The translations under genes were made by a program, and so were the position numbers. Shown piece by piece: positions 1-9,808 of a DNA stretch of 64,000 bases; positions within the stretch are counted from its first letter, which is position 1, and the number at the start of each line of letters is the position of its first letter. The stretch spans positions 372,001 through 436,000 of the forward strand of contig NZ_CP047476.1 in assembly GCF_010587385.1 (NCBI RefSeq). The letters run 5' to 3'. The notes under the pieces are model-generated. The model saw nothing but the letters and a program-made list of their open reading frames with translations, had not been told where the DNA came from and did not search any database. The DNA is from Vibrio astriarenae (GTDB lineage Bacteria > Pseudomonadota > Gammaproteobacteria > Enterobacterales > Vibrionaceae).

Positions 1-2
1 CT

Positions 3-374
3 GTAAACCTTTACCCTCTAGCGGGTGCGGGTGTGGCTTTTGGCGATACGTTTGACGCCGACCGTCCTGATGCTCAAGCACAAGACCGTTGGGATATTCA
101 CGGTACGTTTTACGTCGTAGGTATGTACGGCAAAGTAGAGATTACCGACAAGATTTGGCTGAACTACAACCCAATGTACATGGGTACTATGTCAGGATCT
201 TCAGCATACAAAGATAACGGCTTTGGCGTGGGCAACGACACTGTATTCGCTCACGAAGCGGCTATCTCATACCAAATCAACCCTCGCTCAAATATCCGAT
301 ACTTTGCGAACTGGACGGAATATACAGATTTTTCCGACGGTGACCATCGCATAGAGTACAACTACCAATTTTAA
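3..374 (+). CDS. C-terminal part of an outer-membrane beta-barrel protein (5' end outside window)
   Basis: The reading frame is already open at the first bases of the window, so only the last 123 or so residues are present; a GTG at 33 is internal, not the start. The visible part alternates polar and hydrophobic residues, is rich in Tyr, Trp, Phe and Gly, and ends in YNYQF. A C-terminal aromatic preceded by such strands is the signal read by the BAM complex, so an outer-membrane barrel is the reasonable class. I cannot name the family: it could be a specific porin or another small barrel. A strong terminator follows 15 bases after the stop. Confidence 0.6.
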   Translation, partial: VNLYPLAGAGVAFGDTFDADRPDAQAQDRWDIHGTFYVVGMYGKVEITDKIWLNYNPMYMGTMSGSSAYKDNGFGVGNDTVFAHEAAISYQINPRSNIRYFANWTEYTDFSDGDHRIEYNYQF

Positions 375-389
375 GTGTTGATATACAAG

Positions 390-416
390 AGCGCCTGAGC
401 TCAGGCGCTTTAGTTT
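390..416 (+). terminator. Rho-independent terminator of the barrel gene
   Basis: Perfect 20-base palindrome made of AGCGCCTGAG and its complement at 390-409, followed by a T-rich tail. Confidence 0.8.
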
Positions 417-533
417 AAGTGGTTATCCCAATAAGTTTATGAACAAAAAGTTATTGGGATGAGTTCTTGCGACTTGTCCTGCTTATTCTGATGGAACCAA
501 GAGTAGCAGTTTGTCTATGATAGCTTTGCTTAG

Positions 534-580
534 CCTCATTCACTTCAATTTGTCAGAGAAAGTGAATGAGGTATTTTTTT
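534..580 (+). terminator. second plus-strand terminator with no gene in front of it
   Basis: CCTCATTCACTT (534-545) pairs perfectly with AAGTGAATGAGG (560-571) and is followed by seven T after TA. On the minus strand the stem is not followed by T, so it does not look like the end of the LysR gene. A further stem lies upstream (ATCCCAATAA 425-434 with TTATTGGGAT 451-460). The 411-580 stretch could be a small RNA, or simply a backup terminator for the barrel gene; I see no convincing promoter. Confidence 0.55.
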
Positions 581-581
581 A

Positions 582-1496
582 TCAATGACTTGAAGAGGGT
601 GGGAGGACTTTTTCTATCAAAGACTCAATCCAGTGGAAGCGCGATGATTGAAGGAATCGGCTGTTGTAGATCAAACCAAGGTCTAGTTTGTTATATGTGG
701 TCTTTTCATGAACTTTGATTAAGGCGTAATTGTCGTTTGGTAGTGATTCCAAGATGCTCATAGGGCATACAAGAACGGCGTCTGAATGACGGATTTCTTT
801 GAGGAGAGGGTTGATATTTTGCGACCGCATGCGTGGCTTAAAGTGCTTGAATGCCTGAAGTTTCTTAACAATCATCTGGTCAGAATTAAATTCAGGAACA
901 ATCAGACCTAACAGGTCAAGATTCGCAAAGTCATCGAGGTCTAATACTGCGCCTGCTCTTGGGTGATCTTTCCGGCACAGACCTTGAAAAGAGTATCCAC
1001 CCACTTTGACTTGTCTGAGTTGCTTGCTGACATCTAACGGATAAAAGTTAATTGCAAAATCGAGTTCACCTGTGAGTAATTGCGTTGCTGTTGTGACGGT
1101 GTAACTGTGCAGCTCGATAGTGACATTGGGTGCTTGTTCCGATAGCGCTTGTATGATCTTGTAACCGTGCGTTTCCATGATAAACGCATTGAGAGCGATG
1201 CGAAGCGTGCCATTCAATTCCTCAGGCTTAAATTCCGTGCTTTGAAGGCTGACTTGAAGTTCATCTAACAATCGTGGAAGAACATTCGCCAGTTCCTCCG
1301 CTTTGGGGGTAAGTGTGAAGCCTCGTGACTGACGAATGAACAGTTGGTCACCTATCTCACTGCGTATCTTAGCAAGGTTACGACTGACAGCAGGCTGGCT
1401 AGTACCCAGTATTTCCGCCGCTTTGTTGGTGTTTTGCACCTTAAGTAACACGATGAGGGTTTTGAGTAGGTTTAAATCAAATTTAGCAAGATCCAT
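582..1496 (-). CDS. LysR-family transcriptional regulator
   Basis: A 304-residue protein of normal LysR length. The N-terminal winged helix-turn-helix (about residues 6-65) contains the typical NKAAEILGTSQPAVSRNLAKI recognition region in two parts (NKAAEILGTS then QPAVSRNLAKI), and the rest is the periplasmic-binding-protein-like effector domain starting near GTLRIALN. The target is not obvious: it is convergent with the barrel gene and tandem with, but well separated from, the chemoreceptor gene, so it has no divergent partner inside the window. ATG at 1496 places the helix-turn-helix in the usual register. Effector unknown. Confidence 0.85.
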   Translation of the reverse strand: MDLAKFDLNLLKTLIVLLKVQNTNKAAEILGTSQPAVSRNLAKIRSEIGDQLFIRQSRGFTLTPKAEELANVLPRLLDELQVSLQSTEFKPEELNGTLRIALNAFIMETHGYKIIQALSEQAPNVTIELHSYTVTTATQLLTGELDFAINFYPLDVSKQLRQVKVGGYSFQGLCRKDHPRAGAVLDLDDFANLDLLGLIVPEFNSDQMIVKKLQAFKHFKPRMRSQNINPLLKEIRHSDAVLVCPMSILESLPNDNYALIKVHEKTTYNKLDLGLIYNSRFLQSSRFHWIESLIEKVLPPSSSH

Positions 1497-1576
1497 AGTG
1501 ACGTTTCAATGATATAACCAAAATGATATGTCGATATTAGAAGATATGGCTCTAGATGCAATAGGAATACGAATAG

Positions 1577-1618
1577 AAAAGATAAAAGCCGCAAAAGGGT
1601 ATGGCACCCGTTTGCGGC
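1577..1618 (-). terminator. terminator of the FIST chemoreceptor gene
   Basis: GCCGCAAAAGGGT (1588-1600) pairs with ACCCGTTTGCGGC (1606-1618) with one mismatch; read on the minus strand the stem is followed by a T-rich run. Confidence 0.75.
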
Positions 1619-1650
1619 GTAGCGCAGCCCGCTTGGCAATAGACTGCTAA

Positions 1651-3633
1651 TTAGTGAATGAACTGCTCGCGGATGACCGTCACATTCTGATTGCTTATCT
1701 CACCTTGTTTGTAGATGGTATCGAGCTTTTGAGCGATGGCGATATTGCTCTTTAACAGCTGGTCTGTCTCTTCAACATGTGAATCAATGTCTTGAATATT
1801 GTTCAAGATGCTCACCGTTTGCTGGTTTGCGTTGTTCATTTCTGATGACGCAATATTCACATCTTGAGAAATCTGCGTTATCTGTTGGAGCAAGCGCGCC
1901 ACACTGTCACGTGAATCGTTCAGAGAAGTTTGAGTGTTTTGCGCTAGCTTTCGCACTTCATCAGCGACAACAGCAAACCCTCGACCGTATTGGCCAGCAC
2001 GAGCTGCCTCAATACTGGCGTTAAGCGCCAGAAGGTTAGTTTGCTCGGCGATTTGCTCAATGATGCGGAAAATGGCTTCAATCGTCGAAAGATCTTGTTC
2101 CGCTTTCGTCACATTATCAGTCAGGCTACCCAACTGAGTTGAGAGAGTCTGAATCGACTGATTGAACGTAGCAAACTGAGCGTTAAGTTCACGACTATCA
2201 GAGTTGATGGCTTGAGTTTTCTCTTCAGCCTCTTTTGATAGCGAAAGTGACTCGTTTGCTACCGACATTGCACTTTGGCTGGTGGTGATCAAAGTCTCTT
2301 GCATTTGACTGAGTAGCTTGTTGGCTTGCAGTTCGAGCTCTAAGAAATAACGAGAGAATGAGGCATACTGGGCAACGAAGTTGTCGGTTTTGGTGCGCGA
2401 GAGGTCTCCTTTACGATAGAAGAACAGAGCGCTGAGAGTTTCATTGACGTTGACGCCACACAGTTCACCAAACGTTGAGAATCCCGCGCATGGGAAATCA
2501 TCAAAGGTATTCAATCGATTAAGAGCACTCTGGTTTTTAAGTCGACGAAGCACACAATCAAACAAGATACCGCTGACAGGTTCTTTGTCACGCGGGTTGA
2601 AAGCATCAAAGTCTCGCTGTGTCGTGGCGATGAAGTCTTTGCTCTTCATTAAGTAGAGGTTAGTCGCCAATGGCAAATCACAGAAGAACGAGAGTGAGCC
2701 ATTCTCAATGTCGATGCTTGCCACCGAGCGAATGTAATACGTGTCTTTTACTTTAATCGCAAAGGTGTAATTACCCAATGCTTGTTCAAGTTGTTCTGGT
2801 CGGCATTGCAAGTGTGTGCAGAGGGCGTCAACAAAACCAATCATGTCAGTGCCATCGCTGCTCAACACCTTGTTTACGCTACGAAAAGCAGGGTTCGCAT
2901 CAGTAATCAACCAATGCTTCGTCGTGGGTTCATAGTTGTGGCTGGTGAATAACTTGTATTGATAGTTCGGATTTATCTTAACAAAGCAAAGGATCGCCTG
3001 TGTTTGGTAGGTTTTATTGCGGGTCGCAATGGTCGTTTGATTGTTGCTTAAGTCGTTACCTGCAGTGCCACCTACGAATGGAACAGCAAACTTGGCTTGT
3101 TGATAGACGGCTTCCATCAACCAGCTTTCGCAGTTAGTAAATCCATTGACCAGTGTGAGTGCGAAGGTGTCTTTATGATCAAGTTCAAAACTTGGTTGAA
3201 TCGCATTGAGTTGCTGAACGATGGCTGCGACACGCTGGTCTTTGGTTTGGGTTTGTTCCTGGCGAAGAATGTCTTGGCAAGGAAGATTGACGGTGTGGCA
3301 AGAGACATCTTCGATAAGTTCTTCTGAAAAAATTTGCAGTACGATGTCGCTAGAGCGTTGGGTTTGATAGGTGTCGTCACTTAGGCTATTGAGTTGACCG
3401 GATGTGGTGGTTAAAAGAATTTCTCCACTGGTTATGCTGGCGAGTTTATGCCGGACGCGGTCTATATCAGATTTACAAGGAAGGAAGCCCAAAATCAAAC
3501 TCGGCTTGCCCACAGACGCGGTTAGGGCGGTTTCGTCAAGATTAAGTAGGTCATTGTAGCTAAGCGTTAGAACCTTTGAAGGTTCTAGTTCTACAGGCTG
3601 AGCCTTGGCCTGGTTTCGTTTTAAAAAGCGCAT
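1651..3633 (-). CDS. soluble methyl-accepting chemotaxis protein with FIST sensory domain
   Basis: 660 residues without any membrane segment. Roughly the first 380 residues match the FIST_N/FIST_C sensory module, which is thought to bind small ligands such as amino acids; examples of the fold landmarks are [11 protein letters not shown] and [12 protein letters not shown] coiled coil leads to the chemoreceptor signalling tip ([18 protein letters not shown], then [16 protein letters not shown]), which docks CheA and CheW. The methylation helices are short, giving a compact receptor. Being cytosolic it should report an internal metabolite. No chemotaxis genes are adjacent, so it must join arrays made elsewhere. 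ATG at 3633 gives the short basic leader MRFLKRN. Confidence 0.85.
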   Translation of the reverse strand: MRFLKRNQAKAQPVELEPSKVLTLSYNDLLNLDETALTASVGKPSLILGFLPCKSDIDRVRHKLASITSGEILLTTTSGQLNSLSDDTYQTQRSSDIVLQIFSEELIEDVSCHTVNLPCQDILRQEQTQTKDQRVAAIVQQLNAIQPSFELDHKDTFALTLVNGFTNCESWLMEAVYQQAKFAVPFVGGTAGNDLSNNQTTIATRNKTYQTQAILCFVKINPNYQYKLFTSHNYEPTTKHWLITDANPAFRSVNKVLSSDGTDMIGFVDALCTHLQCRPEQLEQALGNYTFAIKVKDTYYIRSVASIDIENGSLSFFCDLPLATNLYLMKSKDFIATTQRDFDAFNPRDKEPVSGILFDCVLRRLKNQSALNRLNTFDDFPCAGFSTFGELCGVNVNETLSALFFYRKGDLSRTKTDNFVAQYASFSRYFLELELQANKLLSQMQETLITTSQSAMSVANESLSLSKEAEEKTQAINSDSRELNAQFATFNQSIQTLSTQLGSLTDNVTKAEQDLSTIEAIFRIIEQIAEQTNLLALNASIEAARAGQYGRGFAVVADEVRKLAQNTQTSLNDSRDSVARLLQQITQISQDVNIASSEMNNANQQTVSILNNIQDIDSHVEETDQLLKSNIAIAQKLDTIYKQGEISNQNVTVIREQFIH

Positions 3634-3951
3634 AAGTAACTCAAGTTGTTTTTTTGAAAATCAACTCAACTCGTTAACCCTGAGACACCACACAGAACGC
3701 TAATCCTTAGCGGTTCTTACAAGCTTATATAAACAAGATGAATTGTTCGCATGTATTTGTAAGAATAATTATATGAATCGTGTTTAACAATTCGATGACA
3801 TTGTAATATTTACTTACATTAAATGATAGTAATATCAGTTAATTAGGTCAGCATCGTACTTTGTAGGCCTTCATTGTCATATTTTTAACCATTGAAAAAC
3901 TTAAGGTTAGAGCAACGACCTAATGCTGAAAATACTTAAAAATGGAATTTA
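3634..3951. other. intergenic region between the chemoreceptor gene and the gal promoter
   Basis: 318 AT-rich bases between divergent genes. It must hold the promoter of the minus-strand chemoreceptor gene, but I see no hexamer pair I would defend and no hairpin with a T-run. No ORF with coding character. Confidence 0.5.
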
Positions 3952-3967
3952 GTGTAAACGTTTCCAC
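3952..3967 (+). promoter_or_regulatory. GalR/GalS-type operator upstream of galE
   Basis: GTGTAAACGTTTCCAC differs in one base from the external gal operator of E. coli (GTGTAAACGATTCCAC, from memory of the literature). Its centre lies 19 bp upstream of the CRP-site centre, the same offset as in E. coli. A related site precedes galM at 32354. Confidence 0.85.
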
Positions 3968-3970
3968 TAG

Positions 3971-3986
3971 CGTGACGTCAGTCACA
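3971..3986 (+). promoter_or_regulatory. CRP-cAMP site of the gal promoter
   Basis: GTGA, six bases, TCAC, with a further A in the right arm: only the outermost T of the left arm deviates from TGTGA-N6-TCACA. The centre (3978.5) is 41.5 bp upstream of the start point implied by the -10 at 4008, a class II position. Confidence 0.8.
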
Positions 3987-4007
3987 AACAACCTTTGAAT
4001 TCTTGGC

Positions 4008-4013
4008 TAGAAT
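4008..4013 (+). promoter_or_regulatory. -10 element of the galETK promoter
   Basis: TAGAAT, five of six to consensus, with no good -35 hexamer, as expected for a CRP-dependent class II promoter. It puts transcription start near 4020 and both regulator sites at -41.5 and -60.5. Confidence 0.6.
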
Positions 4014-4039
4014 CATACTCAGTGAATTGGGAGACTGAC

Positions 4040-5050
4040 ATGAACGTATTAGTAACGGGCGGAATGGGCTACATCGGTAGTCACACATGTGTCCAAATGA
4101 TTGAAGCAGGCATGGAGCCGATCATTGTTGATAATCTCTGTAATGCCAAATCTGAAGTTTTAAACCGTATTGAAGCACTCACAGGAAAGCGCCCGACATT
4201 TTATGAAGGCGACATTCGAGATGAAGCGTTTTTAGACAGCGTTTTTCAGAATCATGATATTAGTTCAGTGATTCATTTTGCAGGACTTAAAGCTGTTGGT
4301 GAGTCAGTCGCTAAGCCGCTTGAGTACTATGACAACAACGTGAATGGGTCGTTGGTACTTGCTCGCTGCATGCGTAAAGCTGGCGTTAAGAGCATAGTAT
4401 TCAGCTCCTCAGCAACGGTTTATGGTGACCCTGAAATTGTACCAATTACAGAGAACTCACCAACGGGTGCAACGACTAACCCGTATGGCCGTAGTAAGTA
4501 CATGGTAGAGCAGTGTTTATCTGATCTATTTACAGCAGAAGATGACTGGAGCATTACACTGCTTCGTTACTTTAACCCAGTCGGTGCGCACCCATCAGGC
4601 ACCATGGGAGAAGACCCACAAGGTATCCCAAATAACTTGATGCCGTTCATTGCACAAGTCGCGGTTGGACGTCGAGAAAAATTGGCTGTGTTTGGTAACG
4701 ATTACACTACGCCGGATGGCACAGGTGTACGAGATTACATCCACGTGATGGACCTCGCAGATGGCCATATTGCAGCACTGAAAGCAGTGGGTGAAGAGCG
4801 TGGCTTACACATCTTCAACCTAGGTACAGGTAAAGGCTCTAGTGTTTTAGAGATGGTTGCAGCCTTCAGTGAGGCCTGTGGTCACGATGTCGCTTATGAA
4901 ATTTGCCCGCGTCGACCTGGTGATATCGCAGAGTGTTGGGCAAGCACAGAGAAAGCTGAGAAAGTACTGGGCTGGAAAGCGACACGCTCGATAGCCGCAA
5001 TGACACAAGATACATGGAATTGGCAATCTAAGAACCCTCAGGGTTACTAA
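4040..5050 (+). CDS. galE: UDP-glucose 4-epimerase
   Basis: Interconverts UDP-galactose and UDP-glucose in the Leloir pathway with tightly bound NAD. The Rossmann motif GGMGYIG is at residues 7-13 and the catalytic YxxxK appears as YGRSK near residue 149, after the SSSATVYG segment. I place the start at ATG 4040 (336 residues, close to the 338 of E. coli), because MNVLVTGG opens directly into the NAD fold and GGGAG stands seven bases upstream; the longer frame back to 3995 would add 15 residues overlapping the -10 element. First gene of galE-galT-galK; induction by galactose through GalR and CRP is indicated by the sites upstream. Confidence 0.97.
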   Translation: MNVLVTGGMGYIGSHTCVQMIEAGMEPIIVDNLCNAKSEVLNRIEALTGKRPTFYEGDIRDEAFLDSVFQNHDISSVIHFAGLKAVGESVAKPLEYYDNNVNGSLVLARCMRKAGVKSIVFSSSATVYGDPEIVPITENSPTGATTNPYGRSKYMVEQCLSDLFTAEDDWSITLLRYFNPVGAHPSGTMGEDPQGIPNNLMPFIAQVAVGRREKLAVFGNDYTTPDGTGVRDYIHVMDLADGHIAALKAVGEERGLHIFNLGTGKGSSVLEMVAAFSEACGHDVAYEICPRRPGDIAECWASTEKAEKVLGWKATRSIAAMTQDTWNWQSKNPQGY

Positions 5051-5076
5051 TAGTTGTAGAGTTTAGAGATAGAGCA

Positions 5077-6129
5077 ATGTCGAATACAGAATTTAACCCA
5101 GTGGATCATCCACACCGTCGTTACAACCCATTGACTGGTCAATGGATTTTAGTGTCACCACACCGCGCAAAGCGTCCTTGGAGTGGTCAGGATGAAAAGC
5201 CGTCTACTGAGCAATTGCCAAGTTATGATGGTAAGTGTTTCTTATGCCCAACCAATGAGCGCATTTCGGGCGATGTAAACCCTGATTATCAAGGCACTTA
5301 TGTGTTCAATAACGATTTTGCGGCTCTGATGACGGACTCTCCAGATGCGCCGGAATCAGACAACCCGTTGTTTAAAACACAAGGTGTTCGCGGATTGAGC
5401 CGAGTTATCTGCTTCTCTCCCGATCACAGTAAGACTTTACCTGAGTTGCCTCTTGATAAGATCCGTGGCGTCATTGATACATGGGACGAGCAAATCGAAG
5501 AGCTAGGTAAGGAGTATGTTTGGGTACAGGCCTTTGAGAATAAGGGTGAGACGATGGGCTGTTCACAGCCACACCCGCATGGCCAAATCTGGGCAAATAG
5601 CTTTCTACCGAACGAAATTGAGCGTAAAGAAAAAAATCTAAAAGCTTATTTTGATGAGAACGGAACAAACCTGTTGGTGGACTACGTTCAAGCAGAAATC
5701 GAAGATGGCTCGCGCATTGTTGTTGAGACAGAGCATTGGGTCGCGGTTGTCCCATATTGGGCAGCTTGGCCGTTTGAAACCATGTTGCTGCCGAAGACAC
5801 ATATTCGCCGCATGAGCGAATTGTCTGATGAGCAACGCGACGATCTTGCATTAGCGATCAAAAAGCTGACTAGCCGTTACGACAACTTGTTCCAGTGCTC
5901 ATTCCCGTACTCTATGGGCTGGCACTATGCGCCATTCTTTGAAGAAGGTACTGATATCGATCACTGGCAGTTGCATGCACTGTTCTACCCACCACTACTG
6001 CGCAGTGCGTCAGTCCGTAAGTTCATGGTGGGCTATGAGATGTTAGCAGAGTCTCAACGTGATTTAACGGCTGAGCAAGCTGCGCAGCGCCTACGTGATT
6101 TAAGTGATGTTCATTACAAAGAACAATAA
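5077..6129 (+). CDS. galT: galactose-1-phosphate uridylyltransferase
   Basis: Transfers UMP from UDP-glucose to galactose-1-phosphate through a uridylylated histidine. The active-site motif is visible as [10 protein letters not shown], with the nucleophilic His at about residue 168 (166 in E. coli). Zinc-site cysteines occur in FLCPTN. 350 residues, the usual length for the family. It starts 26 bases after the galE stop with only a weak purine-rich ribosome site, consistent with translation within one galETK transcript. Confidence 0.97.
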   Translation: MSNTEFNPVDHPHRRYNPLTGQWILVSPHRAKRPWSGQDEKPSTEQLPSYDGKCFLCPTNERISGDVNPDYQGTYVFNNDFAALMTDSPDAPESDNPLFKTQGVRGLSRVICFSPDHSKTLPELPLDKIRGVIDTWDEQIEELGKEYVWVQAFENKGETMGCSQPHPHGQIWANSFLPNEIERKEKNLKAYFDENGTNLLVDYVQAEIEDGSRIVVETEHWVAVVPYWAAWPFETMLLPKTHIRRMSELSDEQRDDLALAIKKLTSRYDNLFQCSFPYSMGWHYAPFFEEGTDIDHWQLHALFYPPLLRSASVRKFMVGYEMLAESQRDLTAEQAAQRLRDLSDVHYKEQ

Positions 6130-6137
6130 CAAATAAA

Positions 6138-6159
6138 GAGCCTCGCAATGGCGGGGCTC
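6138..6159 (+). other. intercistronic hairpin between galT and galK
   Basis: GAGCCTCGC pairs with GCGGGGCTC over a four-base loop (nine pairs, one G-U). It is followed by CAAACTAAAA rather than T, so it is not a normal intrinsic terminator; it may protect the upstream mRNA end or tune galK expression. Confidence 0.5.
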
Positions 6160-6200
6160 CAAACTAAAATTTAACTATCGAGTTTATTGGGGACGAAACT

Positions 6201-7355
6201 ATGTCTGACTTAGTCCAAAAAGTGAGAGCTTCATTTGAAGCGGTACTAGGCTACGAGCCAACACATTTTATCCAAGCGCCTGGTCGCGTTAATCTGATTG
6301 GTGAACATACAGATTACAATGATGGCTTTGTATTGCCTTGTGCAATCAACTATCAAACCGTGGTTGCAGCAGCGAAGCGAGAGGACAATATTGTTCGCTT
6401 GGTTTCTGTTGATTATGACAACGCGACCGATGAGTTTGACCTTACGAAAGAGATCGAATTTCAACAAGACAAAATGTGGGCAAACTACATTCGTGGTGTT
6501 GTGAAGTGCCTACAAGACAGCCATTTTGAATTTAAGGGCTTTGACCTTTCAGTGAGTGGTAATGTCCCTCAGGGTGCCGGCTTGAGCTCGTCAGCGGCAT
6601 TGGAAGTGGTGATTGGTCAGACAATTAAAGAGCTGTACGACCTAGATATTACCCAAGCAGAGATCGCGATTAATGGCCAGCAAGCTGAGAATGAATTTGT
6701 TGGCTGCAACTGTGGCATCATGGACCAAATGATTTCAGCAGAAGGGCGTAAAAATCATGCACTTCTGTTGGACTGCCGTTATTTGAAGACGCAAGCGGTG
6801 TCAATGCCTGAAGACATGTCGGTTGTGATCATCAACTCAAATAAAAAACGTGGCTTGGTGGACAGTGAATACAACACACGCCGTGAGCAGTGTGAAGAAG
6901 CCGCACGTATCTTTGGTGTTGAAGCGCTGCGTGATGTAACTATTGAACAGTTCAAAGCGCGTGAAGCTGAACTTGACCCAATGGTGGCAAAACGCGCTCG
7001 TCACGTGATTACCGAAAACGATCGTACTGTTGAAGCTGCAGAAGCCCTGCGTAAGCATGACATGAAGCGTATGGGTGAATTGATGGCCGAATCACATGCT
7101 TCAATGCGCGATGACTTTGAGATTACCGTGCCTGAGATCGATACCTTGGTCGAGATTGTCAAGAAAGTGGTGGGTGATGAAGGTGGCGTTCGCATGACGG
7201 GTGGTGGTTTTGGCGGTTGTATCGTTGCACTTGTTCCACCAGCACTGGTCAGCGACATCAAAGCGGCTGTAGAGCGCGAATATGAAGCGGCTACGGGTTT
7301 GAAAGAAGACATTTACGTTTGTCAGGCGAAAGATGGCGCTGGTCTTATTGCATAA
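6201..7355 (+). CDS. galK: galactokinase
   Basis: Phosphorylates galactose at C1 with ATP, the entry step of the Leloir pathway. A GHMP-family kinase of 384 residues (E. coli 382). The galactokinase signature [15 protein letters not shown] is near residues 29-43, the ATP loop [11 protein letters not shown] near 131, and the third GHMP motif GGGFGGC near the C-terminus. A GGGGA ribosome site lies ahead of ATG 6201. galM, which closes this operon in E. coli, is missing here: galK is followed by a terminator, and galM lies at 32.5 kb. Confidence 0.97.
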   Translation: MSDLVQKVRASFEAVLGYEPTHFIQAPGRVNLIGEHTDYNDGFVLPCAINYQTVVAAAKREDNIVRLVSVDYDNATDEFDLTKEIEFQQDKMWANYIRGVVKCLQDSHFEFKGFDLSVSGNVPQGAGLSSSAALEVVIGQTIKELYDLDITQAEIAINGQQAENEFVGCNCGIMDQMISAEGRKNHALLLDCRYLKTQAVSMPEDMSVVIINSNKKRGLVDSEYNTRREQCEEAARIFGVEALRDVTIEQFKAREAELDPMVAKRARHVITENDRTVEAAEALRKHDMKRMGELMAESHASMRDDFEITVPEIDTLVEIVKKVVGDEGGVRMTGGGFGGCIVALVPPALVSDIKAAVEREYEAATGLKEDIYVCQAKDGAGLIA

Positions 7356-7388
7356 TTTGCGTTTTTCTTAGAGCTTGATTTGAATACT

Positions 7389-7427
7389 AAGCCTGCTACC
7401 TCATTCTCTCCGGTAGTGGGCTTTTTT
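7389..7427 (+). terminator. terminator of galETK
   Basis: AAGCCTGCTACC (7389-7400) pairs with GGTAGTGGGCTT (7412-7423), twelve pairs with two G-U, followed by six T. It closes the operon after galK, confirming that no galM follows. Confidence 0.85.
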
Positions 7428-7534
7428 GTGTCTAAGTGATTGATAGCTATAAGTAGGTTACTAAAAGTTAACTGCTTGAAAGGTCGAGATTCTGTGCATA
7501 TATTTACTCTAAACCGACAGGATGAGGAATAAAA

Positions 7535-8074
7535 ATGGCACATTCAGTGAAACTTAAAGCGGGTGATTCGTTCCCAGCAATGACAGCAACTTTGCTTGAT
7601 GGTTCAAGTGTTACGCTAGGCAAACCCCAAGGAGAGGCAACTTGGCAGGCAGTCTTTGTTTATCGTGGCAGACATTGCCCACTGTGCACTAAGTACCTCA
7701 ACGAAATTGAGAGCTACAAACAAGCGTTCGCTGATGCCGGCGTGGATATCTTAGCGGTGTCTGGTGATGCCAAACATCAGCTAGAGAAGCATTTAGAAAA
7801 AGTGGATATCAGTTTTCCGATAGCTTACGGATTGTCGGAAGAGCAGATGAAAGAGCTGGGGCTGTATATCTCTATTCCGCGTTCTGAGCAGGAAACCGAT
7901 CATAACTTTGCCGAGCCAGGCCTATTTGTTGTCAACGAGCACGGTAATGTTCATGTGGTTGATATCTCGAACAATCCATTTGTGAGACCCGAGCTAGGAG
8001 CCCTAACACGTGGCCTATCATGGATTCGTGACCCAAATAATCACTACCCAATTCGCGGAACGCTGGATTACTAG
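7535..8074 (+). CDS. peroxiredoxin-like (AhpC/TSA-type) redoxin
   Basis: 179-residue thioredoxin-fold protein of the redoxin/peroxiredoxin-like group. The segment FVYRGRHCPLCTKYL carries a CPLC pair where peroxiredoxins have their peroxidatic cysteine region, and SIPRSEQETDHNFAEPGLF continues the fold in two pieces (SIPRSEQET, NFAEPGLF). The CxxC makes it more like a thiol-disulfide or peroxide reductase of the AhpC/TSA superfamily than a typical 2-Cys enzyme. A good ribosome site (AGGATGAGGA) precedes ATG 7535. Monocistronic, with its own terminator. Substrate not inferable from sequence. Confidence 0.8.
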   Translation: MAHSVKLKAGDSFPAMTATLLDGSSVTLGKPQGEATWQAVFVYRGRHCPLCTKYLNEIESYKQAFADAGVDILAVSGDAKHQLEKHLEKVDISFPIAYGLSEEQMKELGLYISIPRSEQETDHNFAEPGLFVVNEHGNVHVVDISNNPFVRPELGALTRGLSWIRDPNNHYPIRGTLDY

Positions 8075-8130
8075 GCAATGCTATCTTGAAGTCATATCCA
8101 AAGCGGATATCTAAAGATAAAATTCTGAGT

Positions 8131-8168
8131 AGGGGGTTGGCATTCTATCTGATAGAATCCAGCCCCTT
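8131..8168 (+). terminator. terminator after the redoxin gene
   Basis: Long stem in which GGGG and GATTCTATC-like parts pair around a short loop (ATTCTA with TAGAAT, then GG/CC and GGGG/CCCC with small bulges), followed by TTTGCTATATTT. Confidence 0.65.
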
Positions 8169-8274
8169 TGCTATATTTAGGCGCTTGATACGTCTAGTTG
8201 CTATAGTGCTTACACATACTCACGACTTGTTTTAATCTCACCGTTAGTGCCAGTCAGACAATCAGGAACTCGTT

Positions 8275-8688
8275 ATGATGACAGATGAAGAAAGAATTGA
8301 GCTTCAGCAGAACAATCCACTACATGGATTGAAACTAGAGACCTTGCTCAAAGAGCTGGTGGATTTTTACGGCTGGGATATTCTTGATGCGGCAATGAGG
8401 TTCAACTGCTTCCATACTAACCCATCAATTGCGAGCAGCGTGAAATATCTGAAAAAGACAGATTGGGCACGTGAGAAGGTAGAGAACTTTTATCTGTATC
8501 GCTTTAAGCGTATGCCACGCGCTTCAGCAGAAGAGTATGACTTAGCACCGCGTGCACGAACCTTTCCTCATGGTTTGCAGTCCAAAGAGCCAATGGAGCT
8601 AACGGTAGACTCTATTTTGAAGTCACAAGCAAAGGCAGCTTCTGCTTTCAAAGAGCGCTCTTCTCGCGGTCGTCCATCTCGGCGTTAA
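8275..8688 (+). CDS. VF530-family (DUF2132) DNA-binding-like protein
   Basis: Residues about 13-80 match the VF530/DUF2132 family: the diagnostic [17 protein letters not shown] segment, then [20 protein letters not shown] in the second half. The Vibrio fischeri VF530 structure led to the suggestion that this fold binds DNA; function is unproven. The C-terminal 45 residues are basic and low-complexity, ending in [10 protein letters not shown], which would suit nucleic-acid contact. The ORF opens with two ATG codons; 8275 or 8278 are equally possible. Monocistronic with a good terminator. Confidence 0.8.
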   Translation: MMTDEERIELQQNNPLHGLKLETLLKELVDFYGWDILDAAMRFNCFHTNPSIASSVKYLKKTDWAREKVENFYLYRFKRMPRASAEEYDLAPRARTFPHGLQSKEPMELTVDSILKSQAKAASAFKERSSRGRPSRR

Positions 8689-8713
8689 GCGGTTCCATCC
8701 CAGCTAAAGAAAT

Positions 8714-8735
8714 AAAGAGGCCGAAGCCTCTTTTT
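8714..8735. terminator. terminator between convergent VF530 and pstS genes
   Basis: AAAGAGGC and GCCTCTTT around a CGAA loop, followed by T on the plus strand and A-rich on the other side, so it may serve both genes. Confidence 0.8.
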
Positions 8736-8772
8736 CTTAAGTTCATGAAAAGTGTCGTGATGAGACTAACTA

Positions 8773-9594
8773 TTAGTGAATTGAAATATAGCCTTTTTCA
8801 TCGACAAGTTGTTGAGCTTCTTTACTTTCCATCCATTGAAGGAACTCAGTGGTACGAGCGTTAGGTTGGCCTTTGTATAGCACTAAAAATGGGCGAGCGA
8901 CTTTGTAGCTGCCGTTTTTAACATTGCTAATTGTCGCCTCTGTTTTATCAACAGCGAGTGCTTTAACGGATTGGTCAACCGTTCCTAAAGAGATATAGCC
9001 AATAGCGTATGGGTTCGAAGCGACTGATGTTTTCAATGCACCGTTTCCATTTGCTACTTGCGCGTGTTGTGAAATAGCAGACACTTTTTGGCCATTTACT
9101 TTTTGTTTCAGGTCCATGATGTCTTCAAATGCACCGCGAGTGCCCGATGCTGTGTCACGGGTAATCGCTACGATTGGTTTATCAGCGCCACCCACTTCTT
9201 TCCAGTTTTTAATCTCACCTTTGTAGATCTCTTGGATCTGCTGTGAAGTCAATTCTTTCACTTCATTGTTTGGATTAACCACAACAGCGATACCATCGCG
9301 AGCAATAACTTTTGCTACTAGCTCTGGCTCTTTTTCTGAATCTTTTAGTTCACGAGAAGCCATGCCAAGGTCAGCGGTGTTTGATTTTGCTGCTTTAACA
9401 CCAGCACTTGAACCAGGGCCTTGCACTTCAACGAAGATTTCCGGATGAGCTTTAGAATACACCTCGCCGAATGTTTCCATTAATGGCGTTACCGAACTAG
9501 AGCCAACAGCAGAGATAGTATCTTGAGCCAATGAAGCACCAGTAAATGTGATAGACGAAATAGCCACTAGTGCAGTGATAAAATTCTTTTTCAT
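8773..9594 (-). CDS. pstS: phosphate ABC transporter substrate-binding protein (PstS-like)
   Basis: Periplasmic phosphate-binding protein, 273 residues. A signal peptide (MKKNFITALVAISSITFTGASLA) runs to about residue 22-23. Phosphate-site landmarks are AVGSSSVTPL near the N-terminus, GPGSSAG, and TRDTASGTRGAFE. The start at 9594 is chosen because GGAAAT sits before it and the signal peptide begins there; a longer frame adds ten unlikely residues. No pstCAB or phoU follows, so this is a stand-alone copy; Vibrio often carries more than one pst locus. A T-rich stretch upstream resembles a Pho box only weakly. Confidence 0.85.
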   Translation of the reverse strand: MKKNFITALVAISSITFTGASLAQDTISAVGSSSVTPLMETFGEVYSKAHPEIFVEVQGPGSSAGVKAAKSNTADLGMASRELKDSEKEPELVAKVIARDGIAVVVNPNNEVKELTSQQIQEIYKGEIKNWKEVGGADKPIVAITRDTASGTRGAFEDIMDLKQKVNGQKVSAISQHAQVANGNGALKTSVASNPYAIGYISLGTVDQSVKALAVDKTEATISNVKNGSYKVARPFLVLYKGQPNARTTEFLQWMESKEAQQLVDEKGYISIH

Positions 9595-9808
9595 AAGATT
9601 TCCATGTGTGTTGTTGTGTTTCAAAATGTAACTTATCGATTGAATGTGACGAAAAGAAGTCAGATGAAAAAGAGTGGTTATAGATTGACATGGATCAACT
9701 TATAGCATTGATCAAAATGAGGTTTAGTGAGCTGTTCGTGCTACAGGACGGGTTAGCTGACCCAGATGCGAGTTTTTTTGGAATGGTGGGCTTTTAAATT
9801 ATCTTGCG

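Noticed and set aside
7001..7312. Minus-strand open frame inside galK
   Set aside because: Antisense shadow of the GHMP-kinase coding sequence, with no ribosome site.
9595..9720. Pho box upstream of pstS
   Set aside because: TTTTCAT and GTCACAT-like pieces are present, but they do not keep the 11-bp direct-repeat spacing; the match is too weak.
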